From NCBI GenBank assembly GCA_005889515.1, contig VBHE01000228.1, forward strand, positions 1-7,577: a DNA stretch of 7,577 nt, written 5' to 3'. The DNA is from Chloroflexota bacterium. Lineage in GTDB: Bacteria; Chloroflexota; Dormibacteria; Aeolococcales; Aeolococcaceae. This document shows positions 1-5,219 of this stretch, piece after piece. Below the pieces are notes generated by a model. It ran no database searches. It had not been told where the DNA came from and saw only the letters and a list, made by a program, of their open reading frames with translations. The first letter of the stretch is position 1, and the number at the start of each line of letters is the position of its first letter. Made by a program: the position numbers and the translations under genes.

Positions 1-123
1 GACCATCGCGCGCCGCCAGCGGCCGTTCTGGCCGAAGGAGAGCAGCTCGGCGAGCAGGTCGTAGCGACGGGGCAGGGGCGCGAAGAGCCGTCGGGCGAAG
101 GCCGCGGGGTCGCTCCTCTGCAT
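1..123 (-). CDS. UbiE/MenG-type quinone methyltransferase, N-terminal fragment
   Basis: This is the first 41 codons of a gene that runs off the left edge of the window. The minus-strand ATG at 123 opens a frame containing R-Y-D-L-L-A-E-L-L-S-F-G-Q-N-G-R-W-R-R, which matches the N-terminal signature of the UbiE/COQ5/MenG family (usually xRYDLxNxLLSFGxxxxWR). Family members C-methylate demethylmenaquinone (or demethoxyubiquinol) using S-adenosylmethionine, the last step of the quinone head-group pathway. The SAM-binding part lies outside the window. No Shine-Dalgarno is seen upstream; instead TAATGT sits at -12 to -7 from the ATG, suggesting a leaderless mRNA. The divergent neighbour is a geranylgeranyl-reductase-family gene, which supports a menaquinone role. 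The choice of menaquinone over ubiquinone is inferred from the overall actinobacterial character. Confidence 0.75.
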   Translation of the reverse strand, partial: MQRSDPAAFARRLFAPLPRRYDLLAELLSFGQNGRWRRAMV

Positions 124-129
124 GCCCCG

Positions 130-135
130 ACATTA
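130..135 (-). promoter_or_regulatory. -10 box of leaderless promoter for the UbiE/MenG-like gene
   Basis: The minus strand reads TAATGT here, ending six bases before the A of the ATG at 123. This is the TANNNT spacing typical of leaderless genes, in which the transcript starts at the start codon. No convincing -35 box is seen at the proper distance, and no Shine-Dalgarno is present. Confidence 0.45.
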
Positions 136-143
136 GCTGCCGG

Positions 144-173
144 TTGCGTCGCCGGCCGGGGTCACCGTAGCGT
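144..173 (+). promoter_or_regulatory. leaderless promoter for the geranylgeranyl-reductase-family gene
   Basis: TTGCGT (144-149) and TAGCGT (168-173) are 18 bases apart and resemble -35 and -10 boxes. The TANNNT box lies exactly at -12 to -7 from the ATG at 180, so transcription would begin on the start codon. There is no Shine-Dalgarno in the bases before the ATG, as expected for a leaderless message. Confidence 0.5.
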
Positions 174-179
174 CGCCCC

Positions 180-1261
180 ATGGCCGCCCTCACCCACGAC
201 GCCGTCGTGATCGGCGCCGGGCCCGCCGGCGCCCTCGCCTCCCTCCACCTCGCCCGCCAGGGCCGCCGGGTCCTGGTGCTCGAGAAGGCGCGGGCCGGCC
301 GCGACAAGCCCTGCGGCGGCGGTCTCACGGTGCGCTCCTGGCGCGACCTCGAGGTCCCCATCGACGACCTGGTCGTCGGCCGGGTCGGCACCGCCGACCT
401 GCGCTGCGGGCCGGGGCGCTCGGTCCGGGTCCCCCTCGGCGCCAAGGAGGTGCTCATGGTCCGCCGCCGCGACCTCGACCGGCGGATCGGCGAGTCCGCC
501 GAGCAGGCGGGGGCCGAGCTCCACCACTGCGAGCCCGCGGTCGCCATCGAGCCCGGCGACGGCGCGGCCGCGGCCGCTACCGCGCCGCGGCGGTGCTCCT
601 CGCCACCGGCGCCGAGGCGCCGCTGCGCTCCGCCCTCGGCTTCACCCCGCCCGCGGGCACGATGGCGGTGGCCCTCGAGCTCGAGGGCCCGGCGCGGCGG
701 GCGCCCTCCGCCGTCGGCGCCTTCGTCTTCGACTACGCCGTCCCCGGGGGGTACGCGTGGGCCTTCCCCAAGGTCGGTCACGAGGGCTGGTGGAACGCCG
801 GCATCGTCACCGGCCACACCGGGCTCGGCCCGGAGCTGCGCTCCCGCCTCGCCCGCTTCCTCGACGAGGTAGGCCTGGGCTTCGCCACCCTGACCCCCGA
901 GCGTGCGACCGGACGCCGCATCCCCTTCTGGGGAGGCCGCCGCACCCTCCACCGCGGCCGCGTCGCCCTCCTCGGCGACGCCGCCGGCCTCGCCGACCCC
1001 TTCTTCGGCGAGGGCATCGCCGAGGCCCTCGCCAGCGGTCGCCTCGGCGCGCGGGCGGCCGGCGAGGTCGTCGACGGCCGTCGCACCGACCTCGCCGGCT
1101 ACACCGCCGCCGTCGACGCGCACATGCGCACCCACCTGTGGCGCATGCGCCAGGCCGCGCGACTCGTCTACACCGCCCCGAGCACCACCCTGCGCATCCT
1201 CTCGACATCGGCGGCCGCGCGTCGCCTGGTCACGCGTGCGGCGACCGAAAGGTTGCGCTGA
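180..1261 (+). CDS. geranylgeranyl-reductase-family FAD oxidoreductase, frameshifted (menaquinone reductase-like)
   Basis: Two overlapping frames together make one flavoprotein. The first part starts at the ATG at 180 and shows the FAD dinucleotide motif GAGPAG (residues 12-17) and the family signature K-P-C-G-G-G-L (residues 43-49). The second part, in frame 2 from about 565, carries Y-x-W-x-F-P-K followed by N-A-G-I, and the second FAD motif G-D-A-A-G-L-A-D-P-F-F-G-E-G-I (about 974-1018). It ends with TGA at 1259-1261. The frame moves by -1 between about 555 and 580. The first frame alone would run on to 872 as a low-complexity Arg/Ser/Pro tail. The link between the halves is also shorter than I would expect for the family, so more than one base may be lost. 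Family members reduce isoprenoid double bonds; the mycobacterial relative MenJ saturates a menaquinone side-chain bond. The adjacent divergent UbiE/MenG-like gene supports that role. It is either a true pseudogene or a sequencing error; I cannot tell which. Confidence 0.8.
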
Positions 1262-1296
1262 GCAACGCGTGACAACCGGCGCGATGCACAAAGAAA

Positions 1297-1320
1297 AGGG
1301 CCGGCGCTTTGGCCGGCCCT
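1297..1320 (-). terminator. intrinsic terminator, strongest on the minus strand
   Basis: Perfect 9-bp GC-rich arms (1297-1305 and 1312-1320) enclose a six-base loop. On the minus strand the stem is followed by TTTTCTTT, a proper U-rich tail. On the plus strand the tail is only CGTCTTCGT. The stem therefore ends leftward transcription from the operon or RNA candidate on its right, and probably also helps to stop the flavoprotein gene ending 35 bases before it. Confidence 0.8.
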
Positions 1321-1598
1321 CGTCTTCGTAAGAAGCCCGACTCTCATGAGCCGGGAATCGGTCTGAGTACCGTGATGTCGGTCGCTGCCCCAGACCATCC
1401 GCGAAGGGGACCCTTCACTCGCGTCTGCGTCCTTGCGGCGCAGACTGGTGGTCGGGGCCCTAGCGCTCGGCCCGACCGCGCCTCAGGCGCTGCCAGATGG
1501 TTCGCGTCACCAGGCGATCCTCCGACAAAAGCCAGTCTCGTGCACCCTAGGATGCCCTGAGGAACCGCTCCCGTCAAGCCCTGTGCGAGGCACTGTTA
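1297..1598 (-). ncRNA. candidate structured non-coding RNA in convergent intergenic region
   Basis: No gene is convincing in this 370-base space, but it is full of helices. Listed in plus coordinates: 1336-1343/1348-1355, 1403-1407/1412-1416, 1423-1429/1439-1445, 1450-1456/1471-1477, 1478-1482/1486-1490 and 1542-1546/1551-1555. The four hairpins between 1403 and 1490 lie inside a closing stem, 1394-1399/1496-1501, which is itself inside 1376-1381/1522-1527. Strand evidence favours minus: the 1423-1445 hairpin is capped by a GCAA (GNRA) tetraloop only on that strand, two other hairpins pair fully only there through G-U wobbles, and the terminator at 1297-1320 has its U tail there. A weak promoter (TTGCGC at 1620-1615, TAACAG at 1598-1593, 16 bases apart) could start a transcript of about 290 bases. 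I found no hallmark motifs of RNase P, SRP, tmRNA or 5S RNA. A long structured 3' UTR of the gene at 1632-2252 is the main alternative. Confidence 0.4.
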
Positions 1599-1631
1599 CA
1601 GCCGGATGGCGACCGCGCAACGAGTCCGGAG

Positions 1632-2252
1632 TCAGCCCACGCGTTCGGGCATGCGGGCCTCCACCCAACAGCGCAACGCGTCACAGCTCTCCCACGACGT
1701 GATCAGCGAGTAGCGTGGCGCCGGGCCGGGATGCCAGACGACGTGATAGAGACGCTCGCCCCTGTGCAGCCTGATGCGCGTCTCGGTGCTCGGATCCTCG
1801 CGGTCCTCGCGGAGCACGAAGTACGAGCCGGGGCAGTCGGAGAGCTCGAGCCACGAGCGCACCACCCAGCCCTCCCCGTCGGGGTTCAGGCGGTTGTTGT
1901 CGTCGAGGTGCAGCTGCCGCAGCGCGGCCGCCTCGGAGTCGTACGGGTTGAGCTTGATGACGCGCACCCTGCCGAAGCGCACGCCGACGCTCTCCACGTA
2001 ATCGACGAGCGTCGGGCAGATCTCCCGGTTGCGCGTCCAGATCCCGTCCTTGTCCGGCTTGCCGTGATCCCAGAACCCGCCGCACTCCATCTCGCCGAGC
2101 GCGGACGCGATCGGCGCGAAGTTGGTGTCGCCGCCGCTCTTCCAGTCCATGTACTCGAGACCGAGGAACTCCTGGTCGGGCACCGGCGGTCCGGCGTAGT
2201 CACGGAGCACGACGAATCCTCTCTCGGCGAGGACATCGAGCTTCTCATGCAT
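1632..2252 (-). CDS. uncharacterised 206-aa protein, possible Fe(II)/2-oxoglutarate-type oxygenase
   Basis: I do not recognise a named family. The frame looks real: it has a balanced composition rich in W, Y, F and D, unlike the Arg/Pro/Ala-rich shadow frames. Residues 115-117 are H-L-D, a possible HxD iron-binding pair, set in Q-L-H-L-D-D-N-N-R. A distal histidine (H170 or H174) in R-L-Y-H-V-V-W-H-P-G is followed by P-R-Y-S-L-I with R180. HxD...H...R is the order expected for a double-stranded beta-helix 2-oxoglutarate dioxygenase, where the Arg binds the co-substrate. No signal peptide or membrane segment is seen, so it should be cytosolic. Start ATG at 2252: a GAGG lies 10 bases upstream, and there is no better upstream start. 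It follows the HisN-like gene by 59 bases on the same strand, so it is probably third in that operon, though the gap could hold its own promoter. The oxygenase call is inference from motifs only. Confidence 0.6.
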   Translation of the reverse strand: MHEKLDVLAERGFVVLRDYAGPPVPDQEFLGLEYMDWKSGGDTNFAPIASALGEMECGGFWDHGKPDKDGIWTRNREICPTLVDYVESVGVRFGRVRVIKLNPYDSEAAALRQLHLDDNNRLNPDGEGWVVRSWLELSDCPGSYFVLREDREDPSTETRIRLHRGERLYHVVWHPGPAPRYSLITSWESCDALRCWVEARMPERVG

Positions 2253-2311
2253 GGGATGTCGACCTCGTACTGATGTGCGGTGGGCCCGGGTCGGCCGTCA
2301 GGGTAGGACAG

Positions 2312-3016
2312 TCAGCAGGGCTGGCGGAGGGCCTCGAGGACCGCGTCGTGGAGGATGCCGTTGCTGGCGACGGCGCTGCCGCCGTCGATCCGCGGCCGGC
2401 CCTCGAGGTCGGTGAAGCGTCCCCCGGCCTCCTCGACGATGACGATGAGCGGGGCCAGGTCCCAGGGTGAGACCTCGGGCTCGACGGCGACCTCGACGCA
2501 GCCCTCGGCGACGAGCACGTGCGACCAGAAGTCACCGAAGCCGCGGCTGCGCGCGCAGCGGCGGGCGAGCGCCAGGAACCGCTCCTCGAGCCCGCGCACC
2601 GCGAAGCCGGGCACGCTGTCGTAGGCGAGCTGGGCCTGGTCGAGCGAGGCCACCTGCGAGACCCTGACCCGCCTGCCGGAGGCATGGGCGCCGCCGCCGC
2701 GCGACGCCCACCAGCGCGCCCCGAGCGCCGGCGCCGACACCACCCCCACCTCGATGCGGCCGGCGACCTCGAGGGCGATCAGGGTGGCGAAGACGGGGAT
2801 GCCGCGCACGAAGTTCCTGGTCCCGTCGACCGGGTCGATGTACCAGCGTCGTCCGCCCCCGCCCTCGGTCCCGTACTCCTCCCCGGTGACCGCGTCCTCG
2901 GGGCGCGCGATCGCGAGACGGGAGCGGAGCTCGCGCTCGACCGCGCGGTCGGCCTCGGTGACCGGCGAGCCGTCCGCCTTGCGCTCCACGGAAAGACCGC
3001 CGCGAAAGGCGGCCAT
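2312..3016 (-). CDS. hisN: HisN-type inositol-monophosphatase-family phosphatase
   Basis: A member of the Mg2+-dependent inositol monophosphatase superfamily. From the ATG at 3016 it is 234 aa. Metal-site motifs are in order: G-E-E (45-47), D-P-V-D-G-T-R-N-F (61-69; D61 and D64 are metal ligands) and S-P-W-D-L-A-P (183-189; D186). The wording R-N-F-V-R-G-I-P-V-F-A-T-L-I-A-L and G-D-F-W-S is characteristic of actinobacterial histidinol-phosphate phosphatase (HisN), which forms L-histidinol in histidine synthesis. Substrate is not proven, and no other his gene is in the window. The N-terminal helix expected for the family (A-D-A-D-L-A-L-A-L-E-L-A) is encoded in frame upstream of 3016, up to about 3079, where there is no ATG, GTG or TTG. 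The true start may therefore be a non-canonical GTA at 3079-3077 overlapping the reductase stop. The gene is translationally linked to the reductase, so a role in lipid or inositol phosphate metabolism is a possible alternative. Confidence 0.8.
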   Translation of the reverse strand: MAAFRGGLSVERKADGSPVTEADRAVERELRSRLAIARPEDAVTGEEYGTEGGGGRRWYIDPVDGTRNFVRGIPVFATLIALEVAGRIEVGVVSAPALGARWWASRGGGAHASGRRVRVSQVASLDQAQLAYDSVPGFAVRGLEERFLALARRCARSRGFGDFWSHVLVAEGCVEVAVEPEVSPWDLAPLIVIVEEAGGRFTDLEGRPRIDGGSAVASNGILHDAVLEALRQPC

Positions 3017-3075
3017 GCTGATCCGATCGGCGCTGCCGGCGAGCTCGAGGGCGAGGGCGAGGTCGGCGTCCGCGG

Positions 3076-3092
3076 CTACAGGTGGATCCCTC
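3076..3092 (-). promoter_or_regulatory. GTAG stop/start overlap with upstream ribosome-binding site
   Basis: The reductase ends in TAG (3078-3076). The HisN-like frame, if extended upstream to cover its missing N-terminal helix, would begin with GTA (3079-3077), giving a four-base GTAG overlap like the usual GTGA or ATGA junctions. GAGGG (3092-3088) lies eight bases before the GTA, at good ribosome-binding distance. GTA is not a normal start codon, so this is a proposal based on position, not a confident call. Confidence 0.3.
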
Positions 3093-5058
3093 GCATCAGC
3101 CGACCCAGCGCCCAGGCCTCGGGGCTCACCGTCGCCGGCTCGCCCTTGCCGTCGGCGTCCTTCCGCGGCGCGCTGTCGGGGAGCACCGCGAAGGCGGCGC
3201 TCATCAGCAGCTGGGAGAGGCCGGGGCTGATCGCGTTGGTCACCTGCCCCGCCTTGCCCAGCCGCGTCGACACCTCGGGCGGACGGGTGATCATCGACTG
3301 CACCACCATGTCCGCGGCCTCGTCCGGGCTGATGGTCGGGAAGCTGCGGTACATCGAGGTCGGCGCGATCATCGGGGTGCGCACCAGCGGCATGTGGATC
3401 TCGGTGATGGCGATGCCGTCGCCGGCGATCTCCGGGGCGAGGCAGCGGGAGAAGGCGTCGAGCGCCGCCTTGCTCGCCACGTAGGCGGCGAAGCGCGGCG
3501 GATAGGTCTGGGCGCCGATGCTCGAGATGTTGATGATCTGGCCGCGGCCGCGCTCACGCATCCCCGGGAGCACCTCGAGGATGCACGCGATGGCGCCGAA
3601 GTAGTTGAGCTGCATGGTCCGCTCGAAGTCGTGGAAACGGTCGAGCGACTGCAGCACCGCCCGCCGGATGGAGCGCCCTGCGTTGTTCACGAGGACGTCG
3701 ATGCGGCCGAGATCGGCGTGCACCCGCTGCACCATCCCCCGGCAGGCCTCGACGTCGCTGAGGTCGGTCGGGTACACCGCCGCGCGGCCGCCCGCCGCCT
3801 CGATCTCCGCGCTCACCTCGTCGAGCTTCTCGCGGCCGCGCGACACCAGCACCGTGGTCGCGCCCGCCGCGGCGACGCGCAGCGCGACCGCGCGCCCGAT
3901 CCCGCTCGAGGCGCCGGTGATCACCACCACCTTCCCCTGCAGGACCCGGCGCAGGTTGCGCTCGGTGGGGAGCTCGGGGTCGAGGTGCCGCTCCCAGTAG
4001 TCCCAGATCCGCCACGCATAGGTGTGCAGCGCGGGACAGGCGATGCCGGTGCCCTCGAGCGCCTCGAGCGCGTTGGCGGCGTCGAAGCTCGCCGGGTAGT
4101 CCATGTACTGGAGCGCCGCCTCGGGCACCCCCAGCCGCTCGAGGAGCTGGCGGCGCACCCGCTGCACCGCGGGCAGCTCGCCGATGACCCCGAGCGCGTT
4201 CTTCGGCACCAACTTCGCCATCCGGCGGTCGAACCGAAGTGCGAACTCGGGTGCGTGAGCGGCGCGGCAGAAGGTGTTGAGGGTGTCGCCGAGGCTGAGC
4301 GGGGCGGGGTCGACGAGCTGGAAGACCTGGCCGTCACGCCCGGGGAGGTGGGCGATATGGTCCATCGCCCGGGCCACGAAGTCGACCGGGACGAGGTTGA
4401 GCTCACCGCCCTCGGGACCGGCGAAGGGCATCCACTGAGGAAAGGAGTCGCGCAGCCGCTGGATCAGCTTGAAGGCGTAGTAGGGGCCGTCGACGCGGTC
4501 GGCCTCGCCGGTCTCGGAGGAGCCGATCACCATCCCCGGCCGGTAGATGCGGTAGGGCACGGTGGCGTCCGAGCGGACGATCGCCTCGGCGGCGTGCTTG
4601 GTGCGGAAGTAGGGGTGATCGAGCTCCTGGCCCTCGTCGAACATCGACTCGGTGAAGCGACCGCGGTACCGCCCGGCGACGGCGATCGAGCTGACGTGGT
4701 GGAGGCAGCCCGCGCCGATGGCGTTGGCGAGCTCGACGGTGTTGCGGGTGCCGTCGATGTTCGCCCGGTCGGACTCCTCGTCGCCGGCGGTCAGGTCGTA
4801 GATGGCGGCGAGGTGGAAGACGTGGGCGCCGCGGAGCCGCTCGCGGTCGGCGTCGGAGACGCCGAGACCCGGCTGGGAGATGTCGCCCGCGACCGCGCGC
4901 AGCCGGCCGCCCCCGGGGTCGAGGCGCTCGCGCATGGCCTCGAACCGCGCCATCGACCCGGGACGGACGAGCAGGGCGATATCGCCCTCACGGCGGAGCA
5001 GGAGCGGGAGCAGCTGCCGGCCGATGAAGCCCGTGGCACCGGTGACGAAGTACTGCAC
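3076..5058 (-). CDS. two-domain fatty acyl-CoA reductase (AcrA1 / Marinobacter FAR type)
   Basis: A 660-aa NADPH-dependent enzyme with two short-chain dehydrogenase (SDR) folds, the same architecture and length as Mycobacterium AcrA1 and the Marinobacter fatty alcohol-forming reductase. It converts long-chain acyl-CoA to fatty aldehyde and alcohol, precursors of wax esters. N-terminal extended-SDR domain: T-G-A-T-G-F-I-G (6-13), H-H-V-S-S-I (120-125), Y150-x3-K154, then R-I-Y-R-P-G-M-V-I-G (170-179). C-terminal classical SDR domain: T-G-A-S-S-G-I-G (381-388), N-N-A-G (458-461), S512/S513 and Y526-x3-K530. The end R-G-I-H-L agrees with the family's terminal R-G-I-x-W. Both catalytic Tyr/Lys pairs are intact. 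Start is GTG at 5058, with AGGAGG seven bases upstream (5071-5066). It is first in a leftward operon with the HisN-like gene and is divergent from the thiolase. No membrane segment is obvious. Confidence 0.92.
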   Translation of the reverse strand: MQYFVTGATGFIGRQLLPLLLRREGDIALLVRPGSMARFEAMRERLDPGGGRLRAVAGDISQPGLGVSDADRERLRGAHVFHLAAIYDLTAGDEESDRANIDGTRNTVELANAIGAGCLHHVSSIAVAGRYRGRFTESMFDEGQELDHPYFRTKHAAEAIVRSDATVPYRIYRPGMVIGSSETGEADRVDGPYYAFKLIQRLRDSFPQWMPFAGPEGGELNLVPVDFVARAMDHIAHLPGRDGQVFQLVDPAPLSLGDTLNTFCRAAHAPEFALRFDRRMAKLVPKNALGVIGELPAVQRVRRQLLERLGVPEAALQYMDYPASFDAANALEALEGTGIACPALHTYAWRIWDYWERHLDPELPTERNLRRVLQGKVVVITGASSGIGRAVALRVAAAGATTVLVSRGREKLDEVSAEIEAAGGRAAVYPTDLSDVEACRGMVQRVHADLGRIDVLVNNAGRSIRRAVLQSLDRFHDFERTMQLNYFGAIACILEVLPGMRERGRGQIINISSIGAQTYPPRFAAYVASKAALDAFSRCLAPEIAGDGIAITEIHMPLVRTPMIAPTSMYRSFPTISPDEAADMVVQSMITRPPEVSTRLGKAGQVTNAISPGLSQLLMSAAFAVLPDSAPRKDADGKGEPATVSPEAWALGRLMRGIHL

Positions 5059-5065
5059 GGCCGGT

Positions 5066-5071
5066 CCTCCT
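5066..5071 (-). promoter_or_regulatory. Shine-Dalgarno deciding the GTG start of the acyl-CoA reductase
   Basis: The minus strand reads AGGAGG here, seven bases from the GTG at 5058-5056. This is the strongest ribosome-binding site in the window. It fixes the start at GTG, because translation from there opens directly with the beta-strand and glycine-rich nucleotide motif. Confidence 0.75.
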
Positions 5072-5127
5072 CTTTCCCCTCACTCGCGCCGCCCGGAGGA
5101 TACGGGGCGCACCACTCCGGCCGTGCG

Positions 5128-5147
5128 CCGACCGCCCGGACGGTCGG
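5128..5147. promoter_or_regulatory. 20-bp inverted repeat in the divergent promoter region
   Basis: Seven-base arms CCGACCG (5128-5134) and CGGTCGG (5141-5147) are separated by six bases. It lies midway between the acyl-CoA reductase start (5058) and the thiolase start (5220). It is a possible operator for a dimeric regulator acting on one or both genes, but GC-rich DNA makes such repeats fairly easily. Confidence 0.35.
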
Positions 5148-5172
5148 ACGACGCGCAACGACCGCACCGGCC

Positions 5173-5192
5173 TATTCTTGACACCGGTGTCA
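5173..5192 (+). promoter_or_regulatory. -10 box and overlapping perfect palindrome operator for the thiolase
   Basis: TATTCT (5173-5178) resembles a -10 box. It is directly followed by the perfect 14-bp palindrome TGACACCGGTGTCA (5179-5192), which would cover the transcription start near 5185. A palindrome in that place is where a TetR-family repressor would block initiation, and TetR regulators commonly control acyl-CoA genes. The start codon of the thiolase is 28 bases further on. The -35 region is weak, which would suit an activator or a poorly conserved sigma factor. No regulator gene is in the window. Confidence 0.5.
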
Positions 5193-5219
5193 TGCCCACC
5201 CTCCGAGGTTCGTCATCCC

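Noticed and set aside
1321..1620. Known RNA such as tRNA, RNase P, SRP, tmRNA or 5S
   Set aside because: I looked on both strands for a T-arm, the RNase P GAAAGTCC and ACAGAA boxes, the SRP GGAAG loop region, the tmRNA tag and the 5S consensus, and found none of them.
1230..1682. Cluster of four ACGCGT hexamers (near 1232, 1266, 1639 and 1677)
   Set aside because: Mild enrichment of a GC-rich palindrome with no regular spacing and no consistent relation to starts; probably chance.
1309..1702. Small open frames of 77-89 aa in the convergent intergenic region
   Set aside because: They overlap the terminator and RNA helices, have no ribosome-binding site and resemble no protein family that I know.
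3082..5181. 699-aa open frame antisense to the acyl-CoA reductase
   Set aside because: It mirrors a well-supported gene, has shadow-type composition rich in H, R, G and E, and shows no domain motif; long antisense frames are expected in GC-rich DNA.
5178..5183. TTGACA as a -35 box
   Set aside because: It is a perfect -35 hexamer but has no -10-like sequence 16-18 bases downstream; it is better explained as part of the palindrome after TATTCT.
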